A stretch of DNA of 64,000 bases, from assembly GCF_005116715.1 (NCBI RefSeq), contig NZ_SWCI01000006.1:124001-188000 (forward strand), given 5' to 3'. Made by a program: the position numbers and the translations under genes. Below are positions 53,295-62,661 of the stretch, piece by piece. Under the pieces are notes generated by a model. It was not told the DNA's origin, ran no database searches, and saw only the letters and a program-made list of their open reading frames with translations. This DNA is from Ferrimonas sediminicola (GTDB lineage Bacteria; Pseudomonadota; Gammaproteobacteria; Enterobacterales; Shewanellaceae). Position 1 is the first letter of the stretch. Each line of letters opens with the position of its first letter.

Positions 53295-54074
53295 ATGAAA
53301 ACCGCAATCAAACCCCTGATCATCGCCCTGGCGGTCGTAGCCACCCCTGCCCTGGCGGGGCAGACACAGAATGATACCGACACCGAGTCCTACGCCATCG
53401 GTGCCTCCCTGGGCAACTACCTCAATGGCCAGCTGGCCATGCAGGAGGAGTTCGGCCTCAGTGCCAACCTGGAGCAGGTGCTCAAAGGGTTCGAGGATGC
53501 CGTCAAGGGGCAGCCGGCCCTGGAGAAGGAGGCGCTGATCGACGCCCTCAACGCACGGGCCCAACTGCTCAATACCCGTAAGGATGAACGCAAGGCCGCC
53601 CGCCTGAAAGAGGTGGCCCAGGCCTCCCGCGACTACCTGGCCGACAACGCCGACAAGCCCGGCGTGACCGTGACCGAGTCTGGCTTGCAGTACGAGGTGC
53701 TGGTGAAGGGCGACGGTGCCAAGCCCGCCCGCGAAGACGCGGTGACCGTGCACTACAAGGGCCAGCTGGTGGACGGCACCGTGTTTCAGGATACCCGTGC
53801 CGGTGGCGACGCCCAGCCGCGCCAGGTGGCTCTGATCAACTCCATTGCCGGCTGGGAGGAGGGACTGCAGCTGATGACCGTAGGCTCCACCTACAGGTTT
53901 ACCATTCCCGCCGAACTGGGTTATGGCGCCCAGGGGATGGGGGCAATCCCCCCTGGTTCCGCCCTGGTGTTCGAGATCGAACTGATCGACACCAACAAGC
54001 CCGGCGACGCCCACAAGGAGATGGGCATGGGGATGGGGATGGGCTCGATGCCGCAGATGTTCGGCAACCAGTAA
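53295..54074 (+). CDS. FKBP-type prolyl isomerase of the sir/mcc locus, Met-rich tail
   Basis: A 259-residue exported isomerase: signal peptide (cleavage after ALA), helical FkpA-type N-domain (about 28-125) and FKBP domain (about 140-235) with VTVHYKGQLVDGTVFQDT, GWEEGLQLM and PPGSALVFEIELID. It ends in a Met-rich tail (EMGMGMGMGSMPQM) absent from the fkpA product at 37.3 kb. In Wolinella mccB, next to mccA, encodes a prolyl isomerase, so the partnership is conserved. The tail could bind Cu(I). ATG 53295 follows AGAGAG; the longer frame reads into the rhodanese gene. Confidence 0.9.
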   Translation: MKTAIKPLIIALAVVATPALAGQTQNDTDTESYAIGASLGNYLNGQLAMQEEFGLSANLEQVLKGFEDAVKGQPALEKEALIDALNARAQLLNTRKDERKAARLKEVAQASRDYLADNADKPGVTVTESGLQYEVLVKGDGAKPAREDAVTVHYKGQLVDGTVFQDTRAGGDAQPRQVALINSIAGWEEGLQLMTVGSTYRFTIPAELGYGAQGMGAIPPGSALVFEIELIDTNKPGDAHKEMGMGMGMGSMPQMFGNQ

Positions 54075-54113
54075 CAGGTTCGACCCGGATCTCAGTTAGG
54101 AGCTGTACTCGGC

Positions 54114-54812
54114 ATGATGACCCTCTCTCTCAGCATCTTCCTGGCACTGACGGCCGCGGCATTCACCCTGGCTAGCGGTCACAGAGGTTATCTCCGCAGT
54201 GCCGGGGAGGCTGCAGCGGAAGAGGGCGCTTCTCTGCCCAGGGCGGGGTGGTGGGCTCCAGCGTGTATGCTGGTTTTCCTCATCCTCATTTCCCTGCTCG
54301 CCTACTCCCGCCTGGGGCACTTTGCCGGCTGGCAGCAGCGACATACCGAGACCCGGGTCGACTACCTGCTTCAAAGCAAAATCAACCAGAGCCTGATGGC
54401 AGCCCAGCAGCGTCCCGATGACGCTGGCACCTGGCTGGCTGTGGCCGACAACCAGGCTGCCGCAGGCCTGTACGCCGAGGCAGTCGAGGCCCTGGACAAG
54501 GCCCTGGTCCTGCAGGGGGAGAGCGCTCCCCTGCTGGGTCTGAAGGCCAAGTACCTTTACTACCAACAGGGCCGGGCCCTGGGAGTCGCCGCCGTGGCGG
54601 CGGTTTCCCGGGCTCTGAGCCTTGATAGCACCGATTTTACGACTCGAGAACTGCTGGCGTCCCACGCCTACCGGCAGGGGCAGTACCGGGAGGCGGTAGA
54701 ACACTGGCAGGTGCTGCTGGACAGTGGCGCGGCCGGTCCCCGGGAGGCGGCCATCCAACGGGCCGTGGAGCGGGCCAAAGCAAGGATAAAAGCGGCATCC
54801 ACGCCGCAATAA
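54114..54812 (+). CDS. sirG: SirG, CcmI/NrfG-like TPR protein
   Basis: A 232-residue protein: N-terminal TM (about 1-20), a loop, a second TM (about 46-66) and a periplasmic TPR region (about 85-215; DAGTWLAVADNQAAAGLYAEAVEALDKALVLQ, SHAYRQGQYREAVEHWQVLL). This is the CcmI/NrfG plan: the TPR grips the apocytochrome C-terminus for the haem lyase. It completes the SirE-SirF-SirG lyase although it is encoded in the opposite operon. Confidence 0.82.
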   Translation: MMTLSLSIFLALTAAAFTLASGHRGYLRSAGEAAAEEGASLPRAGWWAPACMLVFLILISLLAYSRLGHFAGWQQRHTETRVDYLLQSKINQSLMAAQQRPDDAGTWLAVADNQAAAGLYAEAVEALDKALVLQGESAPLLGLKAKYLYYQQGRALGVAAVAAVSRALSLDSTDFTTRELLASHAYRQGQYREAVEHWQVLLDSGAAGPREAAIQRAVERAKARIKAASTPQ

Positions 54813-54835
54813 CACAGAGATAGTTGGAGGATGAT

Positions 54836-55546
54836 GTGAACGATGTGATGTTACCGCGCCGCAGCCTGTTAAAGGGCCTGGGCGTGGGTTCGGTAGCCAT
54901 ACTGGCGGGAGGGTGCGGTTCCACCGACCCGACGGCCTCCGGTGGCGAGGGACCCAGCTATGTGCTGCTGTTTGACCAGACCAAGTGTGTGGGCTGCGGC
55001 CGCTGTAAAGAGGCCTGTAACCAGGCCAACAACCTGCCCGAGGGCGTCGCCAGGCTCACCCTGGAGCGTCAGAGCGACCGGGAGCCCGGGGCGGTCTGCC
55101 CCCGCTGTGGCAAGACCGAGTGCAACTGCGACCGCAAGTATGTGCGGGTCTCCTGTCAGCAGTGCCACAACGCCCCCTGCGTCATGGTGTGCCCCACCGG
55201 GGCGGCCTACCGGGATGAGAAGACCGGTATCGTCACCATGGACGGCGACAAGTGTGCCGGCTGTAAGTACTGCATCGCCGCCTGCCCCTACAAGGTGCGC
55301 TTTATCAACAGCGACACCAAGGTGGCGGAGAACTGCGACTTCTGCCTGAAGAGTCGCCTGGCCAAGGGAGAGCTGCCCGCCTGTGTCAGCCAGTGCCGTT
55401 TCGACGCCCTGGTGTTTGGCGATGCCAGCGATCCCAAGTCCTACGTCTCGCGCCTGCTGGCGGTGAAGAACACCGCCAGGGTGAAGCCGCATCTGGGCAC
55501 CGAACCCAGTGTCCACTACATCCCAATCGCCAAGCCGGAGGTGTAA
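54836..55546 (+). CDS. sirC: SirC/MccC, ferredoxin-like FeS electron-transfer protein, Tat-exported
   Basis: A 236-residue protein with a twin-arginine signal (LPRRSLLKGLGVGS) and possible lipobox (LAGGC). Cys clusters CVGCGRCKEAC, CPRCGKTECNC, CQQCHNAPCVMVC, CAGCKYCIAAC and CDFC...CVSQC fit four [4Fe-4S] centres of the NrfC/DmsB type. It takes electrons from the quinol-oxidising SirD and passes them toward SirA. GTG 54836 is chosen (GGAGG five bases upstream); ATG 54848 is 17 bases away. Confidence 0.92.
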   Translation: MNDVMLPRRSLLKGLGVGSVAILAGGCGSTDPTASGGEGPSYVLLFDQTKCVGCGRCKEACNQANNLPEGVARLTLERQSDREPGAVCPRCGKTECNCDRKYVRVSCQQCHNAPCVMVCPTGAAYRDEKTGIVTMDGDKCAGCKYCIAACPYKVRFINSDTKVAENCDFCLKSRLAKGELPACVSQCRFDALVFGDASDPKSYVSRLLAVKNTARVKPHLGTEPSVHYIPIAKPEV

Positions 55547-55550
55547 CAAG

Positions 55551-56495
55551 ATGAACGGAATTGATTTTTCCACCGGCCTTGGCGACGCCATCGCCTGGCC
55601 CTGGCCCATTGCGGTCTACCTGTTCTTCGCCGGGATCTCCGGCGGGGCCCTGGCCATCGCCCTGTTGATGCGCATCTACAAGAAACAGACCCAGGATACG
55701 CCGCTGCTCAAGGCGGCGGGGGTGGTCTCCTTGGTCACCATCTGCCTGGGGATGCTGTGCCTGGTACTGGATCTGTCCAATCCTCTGTTCTTCTGGAAGA
55801 TCCTGCTCTATTACAACCTCAACTCGGTGATGTCCCTGGGTGTCATCGTGCTGCTGTTCTACATTCCGCTGACCGCGGTGATCGCCGCCATCGCCCTGCG
55901 CGGTGAACTGGCCCGTTTCCCCCAGCTCAAGGCGATGATGCCCTGGCTGGAGAGACTGGCGGCGCTGCGTTCGCCGCTGGAGTGGCTGACCCTGGTGCTG
56001 GCAGTGTCCGTCTGTGCCTACACCGGCTTTTTGATCTCGGCGCTGATCCGCTTCCCCATCATCAACACTTCGCTGCTGCCGGCGCTGTTTATCGTTTCTG
56101 GCCTCTCCGCCGGTGCCGCCATGGCCAAGATGGTGGCGGTGAAGTGGTTTGGCGAGCCGCTGCACTCCGAGGAGATGAGCCTGCTGCACGGCGCCGAGTG
56201 GCCGATCATGGCGGTGGAGGGGATGTTCCTGTTCATGCTGTTCAGTGGACTCATCTTCGGTACCGGCCCCAGCCAGGCCGCTACCCAGGCGTTCTCCCAG
56301 GGAGGCTGGTCCAGCCTGTTCTGGGGCGGGGTTATCGGCCTCGGCTTCATCCTGCCCCTGGTGCTGAATTTTGCCTTGGGTCGACGATTTGCCCTCTCGG
56401 GCAGGGCATTCTACCTCACGGGAGGCAGCGTGATTTGCGGCATGATGTGCTTGCGACTCTTCCTGCTCTACGCGGGGCAGATCTACACCATCTGA
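55551..56495 (+). CDS. sirD: SirD/MccD, NrfD-type quinol-oxidising membrane protein
   Basis: A 314-residue membrane protein with about eight TM segments. PWPIAVYLFFAGISGGALA is the NrfD/PsrC opening, and GAEWPIMAVEGMFLFMLFSGLI lies in helix 6-7. NrfD proteins oxidise menaquinol and hand electrons to the partner FeS protein. GGAGG nine bases before ATG 55551, five bases past sirC. Confidence 0.93.
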   Translation: MNGIDFSTGLGDAIAWPWPIAVYLFFAGISGGALAIALLMRIYKKQTQDTPLLKAAGVVSLVTICLGMLCLVLDLSNPLFFWKILLYYNLNSVMSLGVIVLLFYIPLTAVIAAIALRGELARFPQLKAMMPWLERLAALRSPLEWLTLVLAVSVCAYTGFLISALIRFPIINTSLLPALFIVSGLSAGAAMAKMVAVKWFGEPLHSEEMSLLHGAEWPIMAVEGMFLFMLFSGLIFGTGPSQAATQAFSQGGWSSLFWGGVIGLGFILPLVLNFALGRRFALSGRAFYLTGGSVICGMMCLRLFLLYAGQIYTI

Positions 56496-56542
56496 TGTGA
56501 GTACCGGGGAGGCTGGCCCTCCCCTCAACCAAGAGAAAGTCT

Positions 56543-57067
56543 ATGCGTAACACCCTGCTGCTGCTCCTGCCCCTGCTGCTGACCGGCTGTGGCCAGTCCG
56601 TGGCCGACACCACCCCGGTTGCCGGTCCGCACCCTCACAGCGTTCAGATTACCGATGAGCGTCGCTGTCATCAGTGCGGCATGTTTATCACCCGCTATCC
56701 GGGGCCCAAGGGGGTAGCCAGGGTGAAGGGGCAGCCGGGTGACACCGCCTTCTGCTCCACCAGCGACCTGTTCCAGTTTGTCCTGCAGCCTCAGAACCGT
56801 CGCCAGGTGGAGCAGGCCTGGGTCCACGATCTGGCCCAGACCAATTGGGACCAGCCCTCAGACAGTGCCTTCATCCCCGCCGACAAGGCCTGGTACGTGG
56901 TGGGCTCCTCCCGCCACGGCGCCATGGGGCCCACCCTGGCCAGCTTCAGCCTGCGCAACATGGCCGAGGCCTTTGCCAACTCCTACGGCGGCAAGGTGCT
57001 GGCCCATGACCAGCTGACCCTGGAGATGCTGGGCAAGGGTGGTCACCACCAGCACAAACACCACTGA
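56543..57067 (+). CDS. sirJ: SirJ, NosL-like copper-binding lipoprotein
   Basis: A 174-residue lipoprotein (LLLTGC, Cys16) with the NosL signature CHQCGMFI, AFCSTSDLFQFVLQP and DKAWYVVGSSRHGAMGP. NosL binds Cu(I) and supplies copper to nitrous oxide reductase; in sir loci it is thought to serve SirA. The C-terminus ends in a His-rich patch (HHQHKHH), a possible extra metal site. A small GC hairpin lies just before it (about 56507-56525). Confidence 0.9.
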   Translation: MRNTLLLLLPLLLTGCGQSVADTTPVAGPHPHSVQITDERRCHQCGMFITRYPGPKGVARVKGQPGDTAFCSTSDLFQFVLQPQNRRQVEQAWVHDLAQTNWDQPSDSAFIPADKAWYVVGSSRHGAMGPTLASFSLRNMAEAFANSYGGKVLAHDQLTLEMLGKGGHHQHKHH

Positions 57068-57080
57068 CGGAGCCTTAACC

Positions 57081-58349
57081 ATGAGAGCGCTGCTGCTTCT
57101 GCTGATGTGTCTGCCCCTGGTCAGCCAGGCGGCGCGCATCCAGGTGCAGGGCGTTCAGCAGCTTTCCCACTGGCTGGGTGCCGCCCAGCCCGGGGATGAG
57201 CTGCGGCTTGAGCCCGGGCTCTACCCTGGTCACTGGCGCATCGACCGACCCCTTATCCTCCGTGGCCAGCCCGGGGTTACCTTCGACGCCGGCGGCCGGG
57301 GCACCGCCCTGTTGCTGGCCGCCGACGGCATCGAACTCCATGGCCTGACCGTGCAGAACTGGGGTAGTAATCTGCCCGGGCTGGATGCGGGAATCCGCGG
57401 TGAAAAGGGGGTCTCCCATATCCTGATAGCCAACAACAGCCTCAAGGGGGATGGCTTCGGTATCCGCTTCGACGAGGGGGAGGGGTTTCGCATCCTCGGC
57501 AACCTGATCCAGGGGGACACCAGCCGGCCGGTGGTTGCCCGGGGAGACAACATCTACTTCAAGGGCAGCCGCGACGCCGTCATCAGCGGCAACCGCCTCA
57601 GCGGCGGCCGCGACGGTGTCTATGTGGAGACGGTCAGCGACATGGTGATCGACGCCAACACCATGAGTCACCAGCAGTATCCGGTGCATTACATGTACGC
57701 TAGGGAGACGGTCACCAGCCATAACCGCAGCCACCATGTCGTGGGCGGCTACGCAATTATGGGCTCCGAAGGGGGGGCGGTGCTGGGCAACAGCGTGGAG
57801 GATGCGGTAGAGTTCGGCATCCTGCTCAACATCAGCAGCGGAGTGCGGGTGCAGGGTAACCGGGTCAGTCGCATCGACAACCCCGATGCCGCCCAGGTGT
57901 TCGATGGCGAGGGCAAGGGGATCTATGTCTACGGTGCCCAGGACAACAGCATCTCGGGCAACCGCTTCCAGCAGTGCCAGATAGGCATCGCCATGGCCCT
58001 GGGGGGCGAGGGCAACCAGGTGTTCAACAACGACTTTGTCGACAACCTGGTGCAGGTTCGCTACGTCGGGGAGGTGGTGCTGGAGTGGAGTCACCGGGGG
58101 CGGGGCAACTACTGGAGCAGCTACGGCGGCTGGGATGCCGACCGTGACGGCATCGGCGATCTGCCCTACCGTCCCAATGACGCCCTGGATCGGCTGTTCT
58201 GGGTCTACCCGGAAGCAAAATTTTTGATGGACTCCCCGGTGGTGGGGGGCCTGCGTTGGCTGGAGCGGCAGATGCTGCCGCCCCAGGCGGCGGGCATTAC
58301 CGACAGCCGGCCGCGAATCTCTCCCGTCATTGAAAGAAGTAACCTATGA
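57081..58349 (+). CDS. sirK: SirK, NosD-like periplasmic beta-helix protein
   Basis: A 422-residue exported protein (signal to about residue 19, SQA) made of right-handed beta-helix repeats (IRGEKGVSHILIANNSLKGDGFGI, DNSISGNRFQQCQIGIA), ending with NYWSSYGGWDADRDGIGDLPYRP, which is highly typical of NosD. Works with the NosFY-type transporter to load the metal centre. ATG 57081 overlaps no other start; 13 bp after sirJ. Confidence 0.92.
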   Translation: MRALLLLLMCLPLVSQAARIQVQGVQQLSHWLGAAQPGDELRLEPGLYPGHWRIDRPLILRGQPGVTFDAGGRGTALLLAADGIELHGLTVQNWGSNLPGLDAGIRGEKGVSHILIANNSLKGDGFGIRFDEGEGFRILGNLIQGDTSRPVVARGDNIYFKGSRDAVISGNRLSGGRDGVYVETVSDMVIDANTMSHQQYPVHYMYARETVTSHNRSHHVVGGYAIMGSEGGAVLGNSVEDAVEFGILLNISSGVRVQGNRVSRIDNPDAAQVFDGEGKGIYVYGAQDNSISGNRFQQCQIGIAMALGGEGNQVFNNDFVDNLVQVRYVGEVVLEWSHRGRGNYWSSYGGWDADRDGIGDLPYRPNDALDRLFWVYPEAKFLMDSPVVGGLRWLERQMLPPQAAGITDSRPRISPVIERSNL

Positions 58350-59257
58350 CACACACGGCAGTCTCAGTGGTACAGGTGAGCAAGAGCTTCGGCGAGGTCC
58401 TGGCCCTGGACGAGGTCAGCCTGTCACTGCGCCCCGGCGAACTGCTGGGGCTGCTGGGCCACAACGGCGCAGGCAAGACCACATTGATCAAACTGATCCT
58501 CGGCCTGAGTATCCCGGATCGCGGCCAGATCCGGGTCAACGGCCGGGATCCCGGCCGCACCGAGCAGCGGGCGTCCCTCTCCATCGGCTACCTGCCTGAG
58601 CATGTCAGCCTCTACGACAACCTCAGCGGCGGCGAACTGCTGGGCTACTTCGCCGGGCTCCGGCGAGTCGGCAGGGAGCGGGTAGATGAGGTGCTGGCCA
58701 GGTTGCAGCTGGATTACGCCAGGGATCGCAAGGTGCGCACCTACTCCAAGGGCATGCGCCAGCGCCTGGGGCTGGCCCAGGCGATCCTGGCCGAGCCCAG
58801 GGTGCTGATCCTGGACGAGCCTACCGTGGGGCTCGATCCCCAGGCCAGCGCCCTGTTCTACGAGCTGGTGGCGGCCCTGCGCAACAACGGCACCGCGGTG
58901 ATCATCTGCACCCATGAACTGACCCTGATTGACCGCCACCTGGACTCGGCGCTGATCCTGGCCAAGGGCCGGCCCCTGGCCCAGGGCAGCATCGACGAGC
59001 TGCGCCGCGAGCACAGGCTTCCCACCAGGGTAGAGGTGGCCGGAGCAGAGCTGCTGGCCAGCCGTGATATGTTGCTGGCGGCGATGTATGACCCGCGAAG
59101 CAACGCCTTCATGGTGGGTCAGGAGCAGAAGCAGCAGCTGCTGGCGCACCTGACCGGCCACCACAAGATCTTCGACTTCAATGTCCTGCCCCCGTCGCTG
59201 CCAGAGGTGTATCAGAGCTGTCAGTTGCGAGCGCAGCTGGAGGAGTTCCCATGCTGA
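58346..59257 (+). CDS. sirL: SirL, NosF-like ABC ATPase
   Basis: A 303-residue ATPase: Walker A GHNGAGKTTL, signature YSKGMRQRLGLAQ, Walker B VLILDEPTVGLD, switch His in ICTHELTLI. ATG overlaps the sirK stop by 4 bp. Partner of SirM. With NosD and NosL homologues it probably drives copper or sulfur delivery to SirA. Confidence 0.93.
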   Translation: MTHTAVSVVQVSKSFGEVLALDEVSLSLRPGELLGLLGHNGAGKTTLIKLILGLSIPDRGQIRVNGRDPGRTEQRASLSIGYLPEHVSLYDNLSGGELLGYFAGLRRVGRERVDEVLARLQLDYARDRKVRTYSKGMRQRLGLAQAILAEPRVLILDEPTVGLDPQASALFYELVAALRNNGTAVIICTHELTLIDRHLDSALILAKGRPLAQGSIDELRREHRLPTRVEVAGAELLASRDMLLAAMYDPRSNAFMVGQEQKQQLLAHLTGHHKIFDFNVLPPSLPEVYQSCQLRAQLEEFPC

Positions 59258-60072
59258 ATCCAGTGGCCCTGGTGGCCCACAAAGAGTTTATCGACGGTTT
59301 CCGCCACCGCTGGGTAGTGTTTGCCTCTCTCAGCTTTGCACTGCTGTCCCTGGCGGTGGCTTTTCTCGGCTCGGCGGTCAGCGGACAGCTGAGCACCCCG
59401 CAGCTGGCCCCCACCATCTCCGCCCTGGCGACCCTGGCCGCCCTGGTGATCCCGCTGCTGGCGGTGTTGCTGGGTCATGACAGCTTCGTCGGCGAGCTGG
59501 AGGGGGGCACCCTGCTGCTGCTGCTCTCCTACCCCATCAGCCGCTGGCAGCTGCTGCTGGGCAAGTTCCTCGGGCAGGGGGCGGTACTGGCCACCACCTG
59601 CCTGGTCGGCTTCGGGGTGACCGCGGTGGCCCTGGGCTTCGTGGTGGGCACCGACCAGCTGCTGGAACTGACCGCCGCCTTCGGCCTGTTTATCTTCAGT
59701 GCCGCCCTGCTGGCCTGCACCTTCTTGCTGGTGAGCTACCTGGTGAGCCTGGCGGTGAGCACCAAGGGACGGGCGATGGCTATCTGCCTGCTGCTGTGGT
59801 TTGTGCTGGTGCTGCTCTACGACCTGGTGCTGCTGGGGCTGATCGTCGCCGAGGGCAGCGAGTCCTGGGTACGGGCGTTGATGATGGCCAACCCGGTGGA
59901 CCTGTTCCGCCTGGCCAACTTGGTGTTCGTCGAGCACCAGTCGGTGACCGGGGTGCTGTCCCTGGTGACTTCGCACAACTCCAACCTGTGGCTGATGCTG
60001 CTGCTGATGCTGGCCTGGAGCGGCGCCGGCCTGTTTGCCGGCTGGCAGATCTTCAAGCGTAAAAGAGTCTGA
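59251..60072 (+). CDS. sirM: SirM, NosY-like ABC permease
   Basis: A 273-residue membrane protein with six TM segments, ABC-2 type. KEFIDGFRHRWVVFASLSF is the NosY N-terminal motif, and LLLLSYPISRWQLLLGKFLGQ matches the central coupling region. Overlaps sirL by 7 bp. Last gene of the operon, followed by a strong terminator. Confidence 0.93.
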   Translation: MLNPVALVAHKEFIDGFRHRWVVFASLSFALLSLAVAFLGSAVSGQLSTPQLAPTISALATLAALVIPLLAVLLGHDSFVGELEGGTLLLLLSYPISRWQLLLGKFLGQGAVLATTCLVGFGVTAVALGFVVGTDQLLELTAAFGLFIFSAALLACTFLLVSYLVSLAVSTKGRAMAICLLLWFVLVLLYDLVLLGLIVAEGSESWVRALMMANPVDLFRLANLVFVEHQSVTGVLSLVTSHNSNLWLMLLLMLAWSGAGLFAGWQIFKRKRV

Positions 60073-60080
60073 CAAATAAG

Positions 60081-60108
60081 AAAAAGCCCGCCAACTGGCG
60101 GGCTTTTT
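60081..60108. terminator. bidirectional terminator sir operon / yggX
   Basis: AAAAAGCCCGCC/GGCGGGCTTTTT arms with an AACT loop between convergent units. Confidence 0.93.
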
Positions 60109-60120
60109 CGTGGAACAGGC

Positions 60121-60396
60121 CTACTTCTCCTCCGGCGGGCGGTAGCCCTCGATCTCCACATCCTTGCCTTCAAACAGGAAGCCGGTCATCTGCTCCTCGA
60201 GCATCTGACGGTGCTCGGGGTTCATCATGTTGAGCTTGTGCTCGTTGATCAGCATGGTCTGTTTCTTCTGCCACAGGCCGAAGGCTTCCTTGGAGATGTT
60301 GTCGAAGATCTTCTTCCCCAGCTCGCCGGGGTACAGCTGAAAGTCCAGGCCTTCAGCCTCTTTGTTCAGGTATTGGCAAAATACGGTGCGTGCCAT
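60121..60396 (-). CDS. yggX: YggX, Fe(2+)-trafficking protein
   Basis: A 91-residue protein matching Ygg[21 protein letters not shown] (the conserved Cys7), [21 protein letters not shown] and [18 protein letters not shown]. It protects or helps repair FeS clusters under oxidative stress. Downstream of mutY, which has an FeS cluster, as in E. coli. Confidence 0.97.
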   Translation of the reverse strand: MARTVFCQYLNKEAEGLDFQLYPGELGKKIFDNISKEAFGLWQKKQTMLINEHKLNMMNPEHRQMLEEQMTGFLFEGKDVEIEGYRPPEEK

Positions 60397-60464
60397 GATC
60401 GGGTCCTTACCAGATTGGATTGCTCAGTTATACCAAATGCGGCCCAATCCTGGCTAGGGCAACT

Positions 60465-61520
60465 CTAATCCCGGCCACCGGTTTCCAGGGTTCTCAGCAG
60501 CCCCTCGGTGGGGGCGGCCAGGCCCACCTTGAGGGGGGTGTCCAGGGCAAACCAGTGGTGCTCCAGCTCGCCCACCTGGCCGGGCTGGCGGCCAAGCTCC
60601 AGCCTTACCGGCTGGATATCCAGGTGGTAGTGGCTGAAGGTGTGGCGAAATGGCTGGAAATCCTGCCAGTCGGCATCGATCCCCTGGCTGGCCAACCACA
60701 GTTCGGCTTCGTTTTTGGTGTCGAACTGGGGGAAGCACCACAGGCCGCCCCAGATGCCGCTGGGGGGGCGCCTATGCAGCAGCACCTGGCCGTCATGCAC
60801 CAGCATCAGCTGGACGCAGGCGCGCACCGGCTTCTCCCTCCTGGGTTTCTTGCCCGGGTAGTCGCCCGGGTTGCCCTGGGCATGGGCCCGGCAATCCTGG
60901 GCCACCGGGCACTCGCCGCAGCTGGGCTTGGTGCGGGTGCAGATCATGGCGCCAATGTCCATCATCGCCTGGTTGTAGGCCTGGATCTCCTGTGCCGGGG
61001 TCACCGTTTCGGTGGCCTGCCACAACCGGTTCTCCACCGCCTTCTGTCCCGGCCAGCCGTCGATGGCTCGGTGGCGGGCCAGCACCCGCTTGACGTTGCC
61101 GTCGAGGATCGGGTGGTGCTGCCCCAAAGAGAGGGAGAGCACCGCCCCGGCGGTGGAGCGGCCGATCCCCGGCAGGGCCATCACCTGCTCCAGGGTGCGC
61201 GGGAACTCGCCGCCGTGCCGGTCCATGATCACCTGGGCCGCCCTGTGCAGGTTGCGGGCCCGGGCGTAGTAGCCCAGGCCGGTCCAGTGGTGGAGCACGT
61301 CGTCGGTGGGGGCCTCGGCCAGCTCCCTGACCGTGGGGAAGCGCTGCATAAACTTCAGGTAGTAGGGGATCACGGTTGCGACCTGAGTTTGTTGCAACAT
61401 GATCTCGGAGATCCATACTCTGTAGGGACTCTTATCCTGCTGCCAAGGCAGGGTTTTTCGTCCCGCGAGCCGGTACCACTGAATCACCCTGTCGGAAAAT
61501 GACCTACCGCTCGCTTCCAT
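60465..61520 (-). CDS. mutY: MutY, adenine DNA glycosylase
   Basis: A 351-residue enzyme: HhH-GPD glycosylase domain (about 20-190; [24 protein letters not shown]), [4Fe-4S] motif C-x6-C-x2-C-x5-C ([17 protein letters not shown]) and C-terminal Nudix-like domain that recognises 8-oxoG. It removes A opposite 8-oxoG. Catalytic Glu is in [19 protein letters not shown] 61520 has AGGTGA upstream; TTG 61523 is less likely. Divergent from trmB. Confidence 0.97.
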   Translation of the reverse strand: MEASGRSFSDRVIQWYRLAGRKTLPWQQDKSPYRVWISEIMLQQTQVATVIPYYLKFMQRFPTVRELAEAPTDDVLHHWTGLGYYARARNLHRAAQVIMDRHGGEFPRTLEQVMALPGIGRSTAGAVLSLSLGQHHPILDGNVKRVLARHRAIDGWPGQKAVENRLWQATETVTPAQEIQAYNQAMMDIGAMICTRTKPSCGECPVAQDCRAHAQGNPGDYPGKKPRREKPVRACVQLMLVHDGQVLLHRRPPSGIWGGLWCFPQFDTKNEAELWLASQGIDADWQDFQPFRHTFSHYHLDIQPVRLELGRQPGQVGELEHHWFALDTPLKVGLAAPTEGLLRTLETGGRD

Positions 61521-61599
61521 CAACTATTCACCTAAATTACAATTGCCGGTTTTTGGCGTCACAGTGTAACGCCTTAGGGCAATAAGCGAGAAGGTTGAG

Positions 61600-62310
61600 A
61601 TGACTGAAGAGCAAAAGCCGGATCTGCCTGAGGGCAAGCGTATCCGCAAGATCCGCTCCTATGTAAAGCGTGAGGGGCGCATGACCAAGGGCCAGGCCCG
61701 GGCCATGGAGGTCTACTGGCCCAGCATGGGGCTGGAGCACGACATGGGGATGATCGATCTGGCCCAGGTGTTCGGCCGCGAGGCCCCCGTGGTGCTGGAG
61801 ATCGGCTTCGGCATGGGCAAGTCCCTGGTGGAGATGGCCGCCGCCGAGCCCGACAAGAACTTCATCGGCATCGAGGTGCACGGCCCGGGGGTCGGCGCCT
61901 GCCTGATGTATGCCGAGGAGCTGGGCGTGAGCAACCTGCGGGTGTATGAGCACGACGCGGTGGAGATCCTGGGCGACTGCGTCCCCGACGCCTCCCTGGA
62001 CCGGGTTCAGCTCTACTTCCCCGACCCCTGGCATAAGAAGCGCCACCACAAGCGCCGCATCGTTCAACCGGAATTCATTGAATCGGTGCGCAATAAGCTT
62101 AAGATTGGCGGCGTATTCCATATGGCCACCGACTGGGAGCACTATGCCGAGCATATGCTGGAGGAGATGCGTGAAGCCCCGGGCTTCAGCAACACCGCCG
62201 AGAAGGACTTTGTGCCCCGTCCCGATTTCCGTCCCCTGACCAAGTTCGAAGCCCGAGGCCAGCGCCTGGGCCACGGGGCCTGGGACCTTATCTTTGCTCG
62301 AGACAAATAG
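61600..62310 (+). CDS. trmB: TrmB, tRNA (guanine-N7)-methyltransferase
   Basis: A 236-residue SAM-dependent enzyme: [17 protein letters not shown] (SAM motif I), [35 protein letters not shown] (the conserved DPW-K-RHxKRR motif) and [12 protein letters not shown]. It methylates G46 of tRNAs. AGAAGG precedes the ATG. First gene of trmB-yggL-glsA. Confidence 0.97.
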   Translation: MTEEQKPDLPEGKRIRKIRSYVKREGRMTKGQARAMEVYWPSMGLEHDMGMIDLAQVFGREAPVVLEIGFGMGKSLVEMAAAEPDKNFIGIEVHGPGVGACLMYAEELGVSNLRVYEHDAVEILGDCVPDASLDRVQLYFPDPWHKKRHHKRRIVQPEFIESVRNKLKIGGVFHMATDWEHYAEHMLEEMREAPGFSNTAEKDFVPRPDFRPLTKFEARGQRLGHGAWDLIFARDK

Positions 62311-62319
62311 GAGAGCATT

Positions 62320-62661
62320 ATGACCACCATTCCAACCGCCAAGAACCGCAGCCGTCGCCTGCGCAAGAAGCTGCGTGTCGACGAGTTCCAGGAGCTGGGT
62401 TTCGACCTGAGCTGGCGTTTCAACGACGACGTGACCGAAGAGCAGATCGACGCCCTGGTGGACCAGCTGATCGAGGAGGTGATCGAGCCGCTGAAGCTGG
62501 GTTACAGCGGTGGCGGCCACCGTGCCTGGGACGGCATCGTCTGCACCCAGAAGCTGGGCAAGTGCACCGACGAGCACCGCCAGGCAGTAGAGAAGTTCTT
62601 TGCCGACAAGCCGGTGACCGAGGTGAAGGCCTCCGAGCTGTACGACATCTGGTGGGGCTGA
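62320..62661 (+). CDS. yggL: YggL family protein (DUF469)
   Basis: A 113-residue protein, full length for YggL, with [19 protein letters not shown] and [14 protein letters not shown]. Reported to bind the ribosomal large subunit in E. coli; exact role unclear. AGGAG before ATG; its stop overlaps the glsA start by one base (TGATG). Confidence 0.94.
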   Translation: MTTIPTAKNRSRRLRKKLRVDEFQELGFDLSWRFNDDVTEEQIDALVDQLIEEVIEPLKLGYSGGGHRAWDGIVCTQKLGKCTDEHRQAVEKFFADKPVTEVKASELYDIWWG

